The position numbers and the translations under genes were made by a program. Under the pieces are notes generated by a model, which was not told the DNA's origin, ran no database searches, and saw only the letters and a program-made list of their open reading frames with translations. Shown piece by piece: positions 16,567 through 26,457 of a stretch of DNA of 36,665 bases (position 1 is the first letter of the stretch; each line of letters begins with the position of its first letter). Source of the stretch: Devosia sp. (lineage in GTDB: Bacteria > Pseudomonadota > Alphaproteobacteria > Rhizobiales > Devosiaceae); NCBI RefSeq assembly GCF_030689745.1, contig NZ_JAUYGL010000073.1:1-36665 (forward strand). Direction: 5' to 3'.

Positions 16567-17912
16567 ATGTCGGTCTTTCGCTGAGGTTCAATCAATCCCT
16601 TGAGCCGAGCCACGGCCTCGCCAATAGGTAGTGTCTCGCGCTCACCGGTCTTGCGGTGCTTGATTTCGGCCTCGCCAGCCTTCAACCCGCGCGGCCCGAT
16701 GATGATCTGATAGGGAATGCCGATCAGGTCCGCCGTGGTGAACTTGGCACCAGCACCCTGATCGCGATCATCATACAGAATGTCGAGGCCGGCCGCGTTG
16801 AGTTCGGCATAGAGGGCATCGCAGGCTGTATCACAGGCATCGTCGCCAGCCTTGAGATTGATCAGCACGGCCTCAAACGGGGCCACCGATACTGGCCAGA
16901 CAATGCCGTCATCGTCATGGAACGCTTCAATGATGGCCGGTACCAACCGGGTCGGCCCGATACCGTAGGATCCCATATGCACGGTGATTTCCTTGCCGTC
17001 GGGACCGGTCACAGTCGCCTTCATGGGTTCCGAATACTTGGTCCCGAAGTAGAAAATATGGCCAACTTCGATGCCCCGGGCCGAAACCCGGTTTTCTTCG
17101 CTCACCGATGCCTCGAATTCGCTCATGTCGACCATGTCTTCGGTCGCGGCATAGTGGGACGTCCAGTCCTCAAAGATCGGATTCAGATCGCCCCGGAAGT
17201 CCGTATCCTGGGGTGGGATGGGCTTGCCGAGCAGACGCTTGTCGCAGAACACCGCGCTTTCGCCGGTGTCCGCCAGCACGATGAACTCATGGCTGAGATC
17301 GCCACCAATCGGGCCGGTATCAGCACGCATTGGAATCGCCGTCAGACCCATGCGGGCATAGGTGCGCAGATAAGCCACGAACATGCGTTCATAGGCCTTC
17401 ACCGCTTCTTCCTTGCTCAAATCGAACGAATAGGCATCCTTCATCAGAAATTCGCGACTGCGCATGGTGCCAAAGCGCGGTCGCACCTCGTCGCGGAACT
17501 TCCACTGAATGTGGTACAGATTCAGCGGCAGGTCCTTATAGGACTTCACGTAGCTGCGGAAGATGTCGGTGATCATCTCTTCATTGGTCGGTCCGAAGAG
17601 AAAATCGCGCTCATGCCGATCCTGGATGCGCAGCATCTCCTTGCCATAGGCATCGTAGCGGCCGCTTTCCCGCCACAGATCGGCCGATTGAATGGTCGGC
17701 ATCAGCAGTTGGATCGCGCCGGAACGGTTCTGCTCCTCCTCGATGATCTTCTGGACCTTCATCAGGACCTTGTAGCCCAGCGGCAGCCATGAATAGAGAC
17801 CCGAGGCCTGTTGGCGGACCATGCCCGCGCGCAGCATCAGACGATGCGACGCAATTTCGGCGTCCTTGGGAACGTCGCGCAGCACCGGCAAAAAATAGCG
17901 AGACAGGCGCAT
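16563..17912 (-). CDS. proS: Prolyl-tRNA synthetase (short alphaproteobacterial form)
   Basis: Charges tRNA-Pro with proline. The protein is 449 aa; the long bacterial enzyme is about 570 aa, and the difference is the absent editing insertion between motifs 2 and 3. Class II motifs are visible: the motif 1 region ([25 protein letters not shown]), motif 2 around [28 protein letters not shown], and motif 3 SYGIGPTRL. The anticodon-binding domain follows ([10 protein letters not shown]...[20 protein letters not shown]). The start is ATG 17910-17912 giving [13 protein letters not shown], with GGAG upstream; a longer frame from 17960 would add 16 atypical residues. Without the insertion, clearance of Ala-tRNA-Pro must come from a separate protein if it occurs. 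It overlaps the permease gene. Confidence 0.96.
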   Translation of the reverse strand: MRLSRYFLPVLRDVPKDAEIASHRLMLRAGMVRQQASGLYSWLPLGYKVLMKVQKIIEEEQNRSGAIQLLMPTIQSADLWRESGRYDAYGKEMLRIQDRHERDFLFGPTNEEMITDIFRSYVKSYKDLPLNLYHIQWKFRDEVRPRFGTMRSREFLMKDAYSFDLSKEEAVKAYERMFVAYLRTYARMGLTAIPMRADTGPIGGDLSHEFIVLADTGESAVFCDKRLLGKPIPPQDTDFRGDLNPIFEDWTSHYAATEDMVDMSEFEASVSEENRVSARGIEVGHIFYFGTKYSEPMKATVTGPDGKEITVHMGSYGIGPTRLVPAIIEAFHDDDGIVWPVSVAPFEAVLINLKAGDDACDTACDALYAELNAAGLDILYDDRDQGAGAKFTTADLIGIPYQIIIGPRGLKAGEAEIKHRKTGERETLPIGEAVARLKGLIEPQRKTDI

Positions 17913-18026
17913 GTAAACTCCAGGAATGACTGTCGACTCAAGGCTGATGTTGATGCCCACTCAAATCCTACTCGTCCATCCGATGCAAGCATGGAAGGCA
18001 TGCAGAATCTACGTGACAGAGCTCAT

Positions 18027-18054
18027 TTGACTTGTTAGGGTTTCTCCCAATAAA
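18027..18054 (+). promoter_or_regulatory. Possible promoter of the small RNA upstream of proS
   Basis: TTGACT (18027-18032) and AATAAA (18049-18054) are separated by 16 bases; the next register, ATAAAG, gives 17. The predicted start near 18060 falls at the first base of the first hairpin of the candidate RNA. The -35 is good and the -10 only moderate. Confidence 0.45.
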
Positions 18055-18057
18055 GCG

Positions 18058-18188
18058 CAGGTGGTTACAACCGCCGGACGTCGACAACGTCAAGGGAGGA
18101 GCGTTGGCTGCGCGCTGTCATAGCGCGCCTAAGACCAGCGTATTGTCGAACAAACTTTTTCAGCGGGGCCTTGTGCCCCGCTTTTTTC
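18058..18188 (+). ncRNA. Candidate small RNA of about 130 nt between DUF1467 and proS
   Basis: Both neighbours are leftward, yet this stretch has rightward signals: a possible promoter, then four stem-loops. These are GGTGGT 18060-18065 with ACCGCC 18070-18075; GACGT 18077-18081 with ACGTC 18087-18091; GCGCGCT 18110-18116 with AGCGCGC 18122-18128; and the terminator at 18162-18187. A single-stranded purine-rich stretch, AAGGGAGGAGCG, lies between hairpins two and three and could base-pair with CU-rich sites or act as a ribosome site. A leader peptide beginning at TTG 18104 cannot be excluded but would run through the terminator. I do not recognise a family. From 18190 to 18391 I see only one further inverted repeat, CCCGAGC (18333-18339) with GCTCGGG (18350-18356). 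Confidence 0.55.
18162..18187 (+). terminator. Strong Rho-independent terminator, rightward
   Basis: AGCGGGGC (18162-18169) and GCCCCGCT (18175-18182) form an eight-base-pair perfect stem with a five-base loop, running into TTTTTT. No protein gene ends here on the plus strand, so it marks the end of an RNA gene. Confidence 0.88.
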
Positions 18189-18391
18189 TTGGCGGTTGGT
18201 GGACGCGCCAGTTCGCACATTCTCGATGGCAAATTCTGCAGCCCTCGGTCGTATCGCCTCAGCTTTGCCGGGCATGACACACGCTCCGCTAATCGATTGA
18301 TGAAGTGCTTTTACGCAACGCTGGCTACCGTCCCCGAGCTTGAGGCCGCGCTCGGGCTCACTCACACTCACGCGGTTTAGGCCGGCTGCGT

Positions 18392-18424
18392 GCTAGCAGC
18401 GGCGAAGCGAACGGGTGAGCTAGC
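18392..18424. repeat. GCTAGC-flanked repeat copy B at the end of DUF1467
   Basis: GCTAGC at 18392-18397 and 18419-18424 flank AGCGGCGAAGCGAA (18398-18411), identical over 14 bases to the reverse complement of copy A at 9289-9302. The right-hand GCTAGC includes the DUF1467 stop codon. Confidence 0.55.
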
Positions 18425-18671
18425 GGTTCCAGTAGTATTGCAGGGCTTCATTGGTGAGACCCCACATCAACAGCGCGGTCAACACGGCTGCCAGCCCCGT
18501 AGCCATCAGCACCTTGAACAGCAAGCGCGGCGCAATCGGGGCGCCCGGATCACTGCCGGCCACGACTTTTTCGCCAGCTTCATGGAAGCTCTTATTGCCG
18601 ATGGGCAACACCGCAACAAAGCTGATCCACCACAGGACAAAAAATACCGCGATGATTGAGCCAATCTGCAT
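18420..18671 (-). CDS. DUF1467 family small membrane protein
   Basis: An 83-aa alphaproteobacterial protein of unknown function. The N-terminal segment IGSIIAVFFVLWWISFVAVLP and the C-terminal segment LLFKVLMATGLAAVLTALLMW are membrane-spanning, and between them lies a short hydrophilic loop with a PGAPIAPRL motif typical of DUF1467. It commonly sits between rnj and proS, as here. The start ATG has AAGGAC upstream. The stop lies inside a GCTAGC repeat. About 500 bases, including the candidate small RNA, separate it from proS, so the two are unlikely to form one tight operon. Family assignment is confident; function is unknown. Confidence 0.9.
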   Translation of the reverse strand: MQIGSIIAVFFVLWWISFVAVLPIGNKSFHEAGEKVVAGSDPGAPIAPRLLFKVLMATGLAAVLTALLMWGLTNEALQYYWNR

Positions 18672-18751
18672 GGGTTGTCCTTGGGGTAAGTGCCGCTGGC
18701 GATGAACTATCCTAGCACTAGACCATCACCAGGCGCAGGCGAAGACTGAAT

Positions 18752-18785
18752 AATGTCGCGGCCAGCACAGGCCAGCCGCGACATT
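18752..18785 (-). terminator. Hairpin ending the nuo-birA-rnj unit
   Basis: An eleven-base-pair perfect stem, AATGTCGCGGC (18752-18762) with GCCGCGACATT (18775-18785), lies seven bases after the rnj stop. The T content after the hairpin in the leftward direction is low (ATTC), so termination may be partly factor-dependent. Confidence 0.65.
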
Positions 18786-18792
18786 GAAGGCC

Positions 18793-20466
18793 TTAGACGC
18801 GGTGGACGAACACCGACACATTGGGCTTGCGCCCCCAATAGGCATTGACCTCATTGCGAATGCCCTTGAACAGCGCCGAATTGAGCACTTCGGTATCGCT
18901 GCGCCGCTTGGGTGGCATCGACTTGAGAACGCCGGCAATGGTGTCTTCCACCAATTCGCTCAGCGACTCGTCCTCGGTCTCGGGCAGACCATCAATCACC
19001 AGATCCGGTCCCGACACGACCTGCCCGCTGCCATTGACGCACAGGCTGACCACGACGTGGCCGCCAAACGACAGGCGACGGCGTCCCTTGACGCCGGATT
19101 CCTCAGGCGTGCACAGCACCAGACCGTCGAGATAAAGCTCACCGGTCCGCACTTCTGCTTTGAGCAGCGCCGTGTCCGGGAACAGGCGAACCATGTCGCC
19201 ATTGCGGGCTTCACACACCGTGGGAATACCGGATTCGCGTCCCAGCTTGGCGTGGGCCTTCAGGTGCACGGGTTCGCCATGTACCGGCACCAGCACTGTT
19301 GGCTTTACCCAGCTGTAGAGCTTGCGCATCTCGCCGCGCCGCGGATGGCCAGTCACATGCACCAGACCGTCATTGGTGGTGATGACCTCAACGCCCTGAT
19401 CGATCAGCTGGTTCTGGATATCAATGACTTCGCGCTCATTGCCCGGGATTGCCCAGGACGAGAAGATCATGCGATCGCCGGCCGCCAGCGCAATCACCGG
19501 ATGATCGCCACGGGCGATGCGCGCGATAGCCGCGCGGGCTTCTCCCTGGCTGCCCGTGCAGATCAGCACGATCTTGTTGCGGGCGATCGAGCGATAGGCA
19601 TCCTGATCGAGCAGTGGCGGCAGGCCTTCCAGCATCCCCAGTTCGCGGGCAATGCCCATGATCCGGTGTAATGAACGCCCTGACATCACCACCTGGCGAC
19701 CGGCCTTTTCGGCCGCGCGCACGATGGAGATCACCCGCCCCACATTGGAGGCAAAGGTGGTCACCGCAACACGATTGGGGGCTTCAGCGATCATCGCCGC
19801 CAGATTGCCGGCGACTTCAGCTTCACTCGGGCTTTCGCCATCCTTGAGCGCATTCGTGGAATCGCAAATCAGGGCGAGTGGTGTGGATGTGTCCTCGCCG
19901 ATCTGCTTGAGCCGCTCGACATCAGTGGGCGCGTTGCCAACCGGGGTAGGATCAAGCTTCCAATCGCCCGTATGCAGAATGCGCCCGATGGGGGTCGTGA
20001 TCAACAAGGCGTTGGATTCGGGGATCGAGTGGGCGACATTGATCGCCTCAATGGTGAACGGTCCCAGATTGAAGGGCTGGCCGGGCACCATGATGGTCAG
20101 GTCGACATTCTCGACGATACCGTCGCCGGCGCGCTTGGCCGCCAGCATGGCGCCGGTGAACCGTGTCGCAAAGACCGGCTTTTCAAAACCGGGCCACAGA
20201 TCGAGCACCGCGCCATAATGGTCTTCGTGGCTATGGGTCAGAATCAACCCCAGCACGTCATCGGCGCGTTCCTCAAGAAATTCGGGGTTGGCCATGATCA
20301 GTTCGATCCCTGGCAGGTCGGGCCCGCCAAAGGTTACGCCGCAATCGACCACAATCCATTTGCGCGACTTTTCCGGCCCGAAGCCGTATGCGCCCATATT
20401 CATGCCAATCTCGCCGACGCCGCCAAGCGGCACAAATACGAGTTCATCCCTTTGGGTTTTAGCCAT
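18793..20466 (-). CDS. rnj: Ribonuclease J (metallo-beta-lactamase fold RNase)
   Basis: A 557-aa 5'-3' exo- and endoribonuclease of the beta-CASP group, acting in rRNA 5' maturation and mRNA decay; in alphaproteobacteria it works beside RNase E. The zinc motif HSHEDH is near residue 77 (LTHSHEDHYGAV). Further metallo-beta-lactamase ligands are in LHTGDWKLD, and the beta-CASP region has CDSTNA and CTGSQGE, with VHVTGHPRRGEM and VPVHGEP later. Length and ends match the family. The start has AAAGGA upstream. In several rhizobia I recall coaX between birA and rnj; here the two are separated by only 71 bases, with no gene. Confidence 0.96.
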   Translation of the reverse strand: MAKTQRDELVFVPLGGVGEIGMNMGAYGFGPEKSRKWIVVDCGVTFGGPDLPGIELIMANPEFLEERADDVLGLILTHSHEDHYGAVLDLWPGFEKPVFATRFTGAMLAAKRAGDGIVENVDLTIMVPGQPFNLGPFTIEAINVAHSIPESNALLITTPIGRILHTGDWKLDPTPVGNAPTDVERLKQIGEDTSTPLALICDSTNALKDGESPSEAEVAGNLAAMIAEAPNRVAVTTFASNVGRVISIVRAAEKAGRQVVMSGRSLHRIMGIARELGMLEGLPPLLDQDAYRSIARNKIVLICTGSQGEARAAIARIARGDHPVIALAAGDRMIFSSWAIPGNEREVIDIQNQLIDQGVEVITTNDGLVHVTGHPRRGEMRKLYSWVKPTVLVPVHGEPVHLKAHAKLGRESGIPTVCEARNGDMVRLFPDTALLKAEVRTGELYLDGLVLCTPEESGVKGRRRLSFGGHVVVSLCVNGSGQVVSGPDLVIDGLPETEDESLSELVEDTIAGVLKSMPPKRRSDTEVLNSALFKGIRNEVNAYWGRKPNVSVFVHRV

Positions 20467-20537
20467 GGGTCAGTTCAGTCCTTTCGAGCGCAACGCCGGA
20501 GCGATCTTTGGTCGCCGGTCGCCTGCGCAATTAATGG

Positions 20538-21368
20538 TCAGCTTTGGGCGCTGGCCGTTGCCCCAAAATGCACGTCACCCGCGGTAATCGCGATGCGACG
20601 ATCATCCTCGGCGCGGACGATCAATCGTCCCGCGTCGTCGATAGATTCAAAAATGCCCCGCACAACGTCGCCGTTCTGCGTGACCGCGACCGGCGCGCCG
20701 ATACCCGCGGCCGACGCGCGCCAGTGCTCAAGCACCGCACCAGTGCCTCGCCCGTCATTCCACAGTCCAAAAATCTCGGTCCACGCATCGCTGAGGGCGT
20801 CAAACACCTCACCAGCGTCGCGCGACACGCCAAGATCATTCAGGCTGATGGCGGGATAGGGCAAACCTTGCGGTGCTGCAACTACATTGACCCCGATACC
20901 AATCGCAATGGCCTGACGTCCGTCAGGCAGTTTGTTGGCCTCGAGCAGGATACCGGCGAGCTTGGCGCCGTCGGCCAACACGTCGTTGGGCCACTTCAGC
21001 GCGATGCGCGACTGGCCGTCGAGGCCGTCAGCGCCGTCAATTCCAATATGCACCAGACCGTTGGGTAGAATGGCCGACAGGGCGCGACTAAGCGACACCC
21101 CCGCCACAAAGCCCAGCGTTGCAGACAATGTGGGGTCGCAGTCGGGCACAATCAACAGCGTGGCGGCAAGATTGCCATAAGGGCTCTCCCATTGGCGGCC
21201 CCGACGGCCCCTGCCCGACACCTGCTGCCGTGCCACAAACCAGATGCCACCGGGATCTCCGGAGGCCGCCGCTTCGAGGGCTTCCGAATTGGTTGATCCC
21301 ACACTGTCATAGCCGCGCAGCCGATAGCCGGCCGCGCGCGCCTTCGCGCCAAGCGTGAAGTCGCTCAC
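20538..21368 (-). CDS. birA: Biotin-[acetyl-CoA-carboxylase] ligase, monofunctional
   Basis: Attaches biotin to the biotin carboxyl carrier protein through biotinyl-AMP. The protein is 276 aa with the ligase core only. SVGSTNSEA near residue 22, the nucleotide loop GRGRRGR near 53, LKWPNDVL near 125 and AGILLE soon after are all present. The N-terminal winged helix of E. coli BirA is absent, so it cannot repress bio genes directly. The start follows the nuoN stop with no gap, indicating cotranscription with the complex I operon, a common arrangement in this order. Confidence 0.95.
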   Translation of the reverse strand: MSDFTLGAKARAAGYRLRGYDSVGSTNSEALEAAASGDPGGIWFVARQQVSGRGRRGRQWESPYGNLAATLLIVPDCDPTLSATLGFVAGVSLSRALSAILPNGLVHIGIDGADGLDGQSRIALKWPNDVLADGAKLAGILLEANKLPDGRQAIAIGIGVNVVAAPQGLPYPAISLNDLGVSRDAGEVFDALSDAWTEIFGLWNDGRGTGAVLEHWRASAAGIGAPVAVTQNGDVVRGIFESIDDAGRLIVRAEDDRRIAITAGDVHFGATASAQS

Positions 21369-22814
21369 CTAGAACAGGCTTCCGGCCGCGATGTGGGCAA
21401 GATTGGCCAGCGGACCACCGACGGTAAAGTAGTACGTTACCATCAGGAATCCGGTCACACCCATGACGATGTTGAGCGCCATAGGCACGGCCTCAAATGC
21501 GCGCACCGGCTCATCAAAATACATCACCTTGACGACACGCAGATAGTAGAATGCGCTAACAGCCGAAGCCAGCACCCCAATCACCGCCAGCACATAGAGC
21601 TGCGCGTCAATTGCCGCCAGAAACGCGTGCCACTTGGCAAAGAAGCCGGCCAGTGGCGGCATGCCAATCAGCGAGAACATGGTGACTGCCATCACGGCTG
21701 CCACAAACGGCCGCTGCTGCGCCGCACCGGCCAGATCGCTGATATTGTCGACATAGCCGGCATCAGTACGCAGCGCCAGGATGCAGGCGAACATGGCAAT
21801 AGTCATCACGACATAGATCGCCATGTAGATCATCACGCCTTCAACGCCGCCCTGAGTACCCGACGACAGGCTGACCAGGGCAAAACCTACATGGCCGATC
21901 GAAGAATAGGCAATCAGGCGCTTGATCGATTTCTGGCCGATAGCGGCAAACGCCGCCAGCACCATCGAGGCAATCGAGAGAAAGATGACGATCTGCTGCC
22001 AGTCCTGGGTGATACCCTGGAAGGTATCGATAACCAGCCGGACCATCAGGGTCATCGCCGCCACCTTGGGCGCCGTGGCCAAGAATGCCGTGACCGGGGT
22101 GGGCGCGCCCTCATAAACGTCAGGGGTCCACATGTGGAACGGAACCGCCGAGATCTTGAAGGCAATACCGGCGAGCAGGAACACCACGCCGAAAATCAGA
22201 CCGATCGAACGACCTTCCACGGCAATGGCGCGAACGATTTCCTGCAAATTGGTATGGCCGGTAAAGCCATAGATCAGCGAGGCGCCGTAGAGCAGCAAGC
22301 CAGACGACAGGGCACTCAACACGAAGTACTTCAGGCCCGCCTCTGTTCCCCTGCTGTCATCGCGCTTGATTGCGGCCAGCACATAAAGCGACAGCGACTG
22401 CAGCTCAAGCCCGACATACAGGCTCATCAGATCATTGGCCGAAACCATCATCATCATGCCCAGCGTCGCCAGCAGCACGAGTACGGAAAACTCGAACTTG
22501 TGAGTACCGTTCTCTTCGTCCCGTGGCAGGGCCAGCAGCAGCGAGAACGCCGAACCTCCCAGCACCAGCACTTTCATGTACCGGGCAAAGCTGTCGGCGA
22601 TGAAGGCGCCATTGAACAGTACGCCGTCGATAGGGGCAAACATCACCAGCACGGCAACGGCCAGCAGCAGCAGCACGGCGCCATAGGAGACCAGAAGCGA
22701 GCGCTCCTTGTTGACTGCGACACCGACCAGCAACAGCAGCACGGCACCAACGGCCAGCAGCATTTCGGGATATGCGGGAGCCAGGCTCGCGAAATCGATA
22801 ACGTCTGAGTTCAC
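21369..22814 (-). CDS. nuoN: NADH-quinone oxidoreductase subunit N
   Basis: One of three antiporter-like, proton-pumping membrane subunits of complex I. The 481-aa protein is highly hydrophobic, with about 14 predicted membrane helices. The conserved core SIKRLIAYSSIGHVGF (central pumping Lys region) and the discontinuous-helix region AFKISAVPFHMWTPDVYEGAPTPVTAFL are both present. The ATG is nine bases after the nuoM stop. It is the last nuo gene and runs directly into birA. Confidence 0.97.
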   Translation of the reverse strand: MNSDVIDFASLAPAYPEMLLAVGAVLLLLVGVAVNKERSLLVSYGAVLLLLAVAVLVMFAPIDGVLFNGAFIADSFARYMKVLVLGGSAFSLLLALPRDEENGTHKFEFSVLVLLATLGMMMMVSANDLMSLYVGLELQSLSLYVLAAIKRDDSRGTEAGLKYFVLSALSSGLLLYGASLIYGFTGHTNLQEIVRAIAVEGRSIGLIFGVVFLLAGIAFKISAVPFHMWTPDVYEGAPTPVTAFLATAPKVAAMTLMVRLVIDTFQGITQDWQQIVIFLSIASMVLAAFAAIGQKSIKRLIAYSSIGHVGFALVSLSSGTQGGVEGVMIYMAIYVVMTIAMFACILALRTDAGYVDNISDLAGAAQQRPFVAAVMAVTMFSLIGMPPLAGFFAKWHAFLAAIDAQLYVLAVIGVLASAVSAFYYLRVVKVMYFDEPVRAFEAVPMALNIVMGVTGFLMVTYYFTVGGPLANLAHIAAGSLF

Positions 22815-22823
22815 GGGACTCTC

Positions 22824-24395
22824 CTAGTGCGAAGCAGGCGCGGCCGCCGGCGCTTCCGCGCCAACAACCGGTTCGGCATAAACGAGTGGCGCCTGCGCGT
22901 CAGCCAGCGATACGGCGGGATCAAGCCCAACAGAGTCGGCATAGTGCGACACCAGATTGTTGACCGCAGCAGCGGTCGTATCCAGAATCGGCGCAGGGTA
23001 GAAACCAAAGACCACGGTCAGCACGAGCAGCGGATACAGCATGACCTTTTCACGCAGATCAAGATCGAGAATACCCTTGAGGCTCTCCTTGGTCAGCGCT
23101 CCGAAGATCACGCGGCGATACAGCCACAAAGCGTAGCAAGCCGACAGGATCACCCCAAAGGCCGCGCCAAAGGCCACCCAGGTATTGACCTGGAACACGC
23201 CCATCATGGTGAGGAACTCGCCGACAAAGCCTGATGTACCGGGCAACCCGACATTGGCCATGGTGAACACCATGAAGGCGAAGGCATATCGCGGCATCCG
23301 CTCGACCAGTCCGCCATAGGCAGCGATGTCACGGGTATGCATGCGGTCGTAGATAACACCGACGCACAGGAACAGCGCTCCCGACACGATACCGTGCGAG
23401 ATCATCTGGAACATCGCGCCCTGAATGCCCAGCGCATTGCCGGCAAAGATGCCCATGGTCACAAAGCCCATATGGGCGACCGAGGAATAGGCAATCAGCT
23501 TCTTCATGTCGGTCTGCACCAAGGCCACCAGCGAGGTGACGATGATCGCGGCAACCGACAGAAAGAAGATGAGATCGGCAAACTGCGCCGACGCGTCGGG
23601 AAACATTGGCAGGCTGAAACGCAGGAAGCCGTAGCCGCCCAGCTTGAGCAGGATCGCCGCCAGGATCACCGAACCAGCGGTTGGTGCCTGCACGTGCGCC
23701 TCCGGCAACCAGCGGTGGAGCGGCCACATTGGCATTTTGACCGCGAGCGAAGCGAAGAACGCCCACCACAACCAGGGCTGCCAGGACAACGGGAAATCAT
23801 GGCTCAAGAGCTTCACAATGTCCGTCGTGCCGCCACTCCAGTACATCGCCATGATGGCCAGCAGCATCAGCACCGAACCGGTGAAGGTATAGAAGAAGAA
23901 CTTGTAGCTGGCCTGGATGCGCGCCGTGCCGCCCCAGATACCGATGATCAGGAACATTGGCACCAATGTGCCTTCAAAGAACACGTAGAACATCGCCAGA
24001 TCGAGCGTGGTGAACACGCCAATCATCAGCGTTTCCAGGATCAGGAACACAATCATGTATTCCTTGACGCGCTTGTCGATGGTCCAGCTCGCCAGGATCG
24101 ATACCGGCATCAGCAAGGCAGTCAGCACCACAAACAGCACCGAAATGCCGTCCACACCAACGCGGTAGCCGATGGTGTCGCCAATCCAGGCGAGGTTGAC
24201 CACGAACTGGAAGCCGGCATTGGACGGATCAAAAGCCTGCCACATCAGCAGCGACAGCACGAAGGTGATTGCCGTCACCGCAAAAGTCATCCACCGGATG
24301 GCTTCGAGTGCGGTTCTGGGCATGAACAGCAGCACCGCCGCGCCAAGCATTGGCAACCAGGTGACGACTGTGAGGATGGAGTTGTCGAAGTTCAT
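22824..24395 (-). CDS. nuoM: NADH-quinone oxidoreductase subunit M
   Basis: An antiporter-like proton-pumping subunit of complex I, 523 aa. [26 protein letters not shown] and [17 protein letters not shown] carry the conserved helix-break and pumping Lys regions, and [18 protein letters not shown] holds the conserved Glu of helix 5. The C-terminus has an unusual Ala/Pro-rich tail (about 30 residues after the last helix). The chosen ATG at 24393-24395 gives [10 protein letters not shown] and overlaps the nuoL stop by one base (TGATG); a longer frame to 24503 only reads nuoL in another phase. Confidence 0.96.
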   Translation of the reverse strand: MNFDNSILTVVTWLPMLGAAVLLFMPRTALEAIRWMTFAVTAITFVLSLLMWQAFDPSNAGFQFVVNLAWIGDTIGYRVGVDGISVLFVVLTALLMPVSILASWTIDKRVKEYMIVFLILETLMIGVFTTLDLAMFYVFFEGTLVPMFLIIGIWGGTARIQASYKFFFYTFTGSVLMLLAIMAMYWSGGTTDIVKLLSHDFPLSWQPWLWWAFFASLAVKMPMWPLHRWLPEAHVQAPTAGSVILAAILLKLGGYGFLRFSLPMFPDASAQFADLIFFLSVAAIIVTSLVALVQTDMKKLIAYSSVAHMGFVTMGIFAGNALGIQGAMFQMISHGIVSGALFLCVGVIYDRMHTRDIAAYGGLVERMPRYAFAFMVFTMANVGLPGTSGFVGEFLTMMGVFQVNTWVAFGAAFGVILSACYALWLYRRVIFGALTKESLKGILDLDLREKVMLYPLLVLTVVFGFYPAPILDTTAAAVNNLVSHYADSVGLDPAVSLADAQAPLVYAEPVVGAEAPAAAPASH

Positions 24396-26446
24396 CAGAT
24401 CAGTCCCCCGGCCACGATGGCCCAGGTCAAGAGTGCCGCAATGCCGATCAGCATGACGAATGCATAGTGATAGAGATAGCCGGACTGAAGCTTGGTGACC
24501 CAACCGGTGACATTCTGCACCCGACGACCAAGGCCCTCGGTGATCTTGTCGTCGATCAGCCAGTCATCGAAGCCCTTCCAGAAGGCGCGGCCGATCCACA
24601 GGGCGGGCCTGACGAAGATAGCGTCGTAAAGCTCGTCGAAATACCACTTGTTGAGCAGGAACTTATACAGCCCCGGATTGGTCGCGGCCAGCTGGCCGGG
24701 CATTTCCGGACGACGGATATACATCCAGTATGCCGCCACAAAACCGAGCACCATGGCAATGGTGGCACTCCACTTCACCCAGAGCGGCACGTGATGTGCA
24801 GCCTCGATCAGCTCATGGTTGACAACCACGGACCCGGCGAAGAAGTGCTCGATATGCGCCACATCGTGGAAGAACATCGAATAGAATACCGCCCCTGACA
24901 GCACCGCCCCTACACCCAGCACATAAAGCGGCACCAACATCACATTGGGTGCTTCGTGAGCGTGGTCGTAGGCTGAACCATGTTCAGCGTGGGCGTGATC
25001 GTCATGGGCCGCGTCGTCATCATGACCATGGGCCGCAGGACGCGGCTTGCCGTGAAAGGTCAGGTGGATCAGGCGCCACGAGTAAAAGCTCGTGAACAGT
25101 GCCGCAACCACCAGCATCCAGAAGGCGAACATCCCGGTATTGCCACCGACCGCATAGGCCGCTTCGATGATGGAGTCCTTGGAGAAGAAACCCGCAAAGC
25201 CGAGCCACTCGCTGCCCGGAATGCCAACGCCGGTCAGCGCCAGGGTACCGATCAGCATCATGGCGTAGGTCACCGGAATTTTGTGGCGCAAGCCACCCAT
25301 GTTCCGCATGTCCTGCTCGTGATGCATGGCGTGAATGACCGCGCCGGCGCCCAGAAACAGCAGCGCCTTGAAAAAGGCATGCGTGAACAGGTGGAATACA
25401 CCCGCCGAATAGGCCCCTGCCCCCAGTGCCACGAACATGTAGCCCAGTTGCGAACAGGTCGAATAAGCGATCACCCGCTTGATATCGTTCTGCACCAGGC
25501 CGACCGTCGCAGCGAAGAACGCGGTAATGGCGCCGATGATCATGACGAAGGTCATGGCCGTGGGCGAGGTCTCGAACAGCGGCGACAGTCGCGCCACCAT
25601 GAACACGCCTGCGGTCACCATGGTGGCCGCATGGATCAGCGCTGACACCGGCGTCGGGCCTTCCATGGCGTCAGGCAGCCAGGTGTGCAGCAGGAACTGC
25701 GCCGACTTGCCCATGGCCCCCATGAACAGCAGCAGGCAGACAACGGTCATGGCATCGACCTGCCAGCCCAGGAACTGCATCACCGGCAGGCCAGTGGACG
25801 CAAAGCCCGCGGCAGTAGCAAACGCGCCATCAAAGTCGATTTGGCCCAACACCAGAAAGCTGCCGAAAATCCCCAGCATGAAGCCGAAGTCACCGACCCG
25901 GTTGACCACGAAGGCCTTCATCGCAGCGGCATTGGCGGAGGGCTTGGTGTACCAGAAGCCGATCAGCAGGTAGGACGCCAGACCCACGCCTTCCCAGCCA
26001 AAGAACATCTGCAGGAAGTTGTCTGCCGTCACCAGCATCAGCATCGCGAAGGTGAACAGCGACAGATAGGCAAAGAACCGGCTGCGATGCGGATCATCGG
26101 CCATGTAGCCGATGGAATAGATGTGCACCAGGGACGACACCGTGTTGACCACCACCAGCATGATGGCAGTCAGCGTGTCGACCCGCAGCACCCAACGCAG
26201 GTCCATGCCGCCGACCTGGATCCAGCGCATCAGCTCGATCTTGAGGACCGCTGTGTCGCCACCGACCTCGGCGCCCATCAGTCCGCCGCCAAAGGCGACG
26301 GGCAGGAAGACCACCCAGCTCAATACCGCCGAAACAATCAGCAAACCGGTCGTGATATACTCACTTGTCCGGTGGCCTATGATACGCCCCAACAGACCGG
26401 CAATTAGCGCGCCGATAAGGGGCAGGAAAACAATCGCTTGGATCAT
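24395..26446 (-). CDS. nuoL: NADH-quinone oxidoreductase subunit L
   Basis: The largest antiporter-like subunit of complex I, whose long lateral helix runs along the membrane arm. The 683-aa protein has the core [35 protein letters not shown] and [17 protein letters not shown]. Between membrane helices at about residues 462-500 lies a hydrophilic loop with about nine His and many Asp ([14 protein letters not shown] and following), longer than in E. coli NuoL and likely to bind metal or be disordered. It starts 11 bases after nuoK and couples to nuoM by a one-base overlap. Confidence 0.97.
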   Translation of the reverse strand: MIQAIVFLPLIGALIAGLLGRIIGHRTSEYITTGLLIVSAVLSWVVFLPVAFGGGLMGAEVGGDTAVLKIELMRWIQVGGMDLRWVLRVDTLTAIMLVVVNTVSSLVHIYSIGYMADDPHRSRFFAYLSLFTFAMLMLVTADNFLQMFFGWEGVGLASYLLIGFWYTKPSANAAAMKAFVVNRVGDFGFMLGIFGSFLVLGQIDFDGAFATAAGFASTGLPVMQFLGWQVDAMTVVCLLLFMGAMGKSAQFLLHTWLPDAMEGPTPVSALIHAATMVTAGVFMVARLSPLFETSPTAMTFVMIIGAITAFFAATVGLVQNDIKRVIAYSTCSQLGYMFVALGAGAYSAGVFHLFTHAFFKALLFLGAGAVIHAMHHEQDMRNMGGLRHKIPVTYAMMLIGTLALTGVGIPGSEWLGFAGFFSKDSIIEAAYAVGGNTGMFAFWMLVVAALFTSFYSWRLIHLTFHGKPRPAAHGHDDDAAHDDHAHAEHGSAYDHAHEAPNVMLVPLYVLGVGAVLSGAVFYSMFFHDVAHIEHFFAGSVVVNHELIEAAHHVPLWVKWSATIAMVLGFVAAYWMYIRRPEMPGQLAATNPGLYKFLLNKWYFDELYDAIFVRPALWIGRAFWKGFDDWLIDDKITEGLGRRVQNVTGWVTKLQSGYLYHYAFVMLIGIAALLTWAIVAGGLI

Positions 26447-26457
26447 AGCGGTGGTTC

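Noticed and set aside
18104..18240. Short open frame from TTG behind GGGAGGAGCG in the candidate small RNA
   Set aside because: It would run through the strong terminator at 18162-18187 and has no recognisable product; the stem-loops suggest an untranslated RNA instead.
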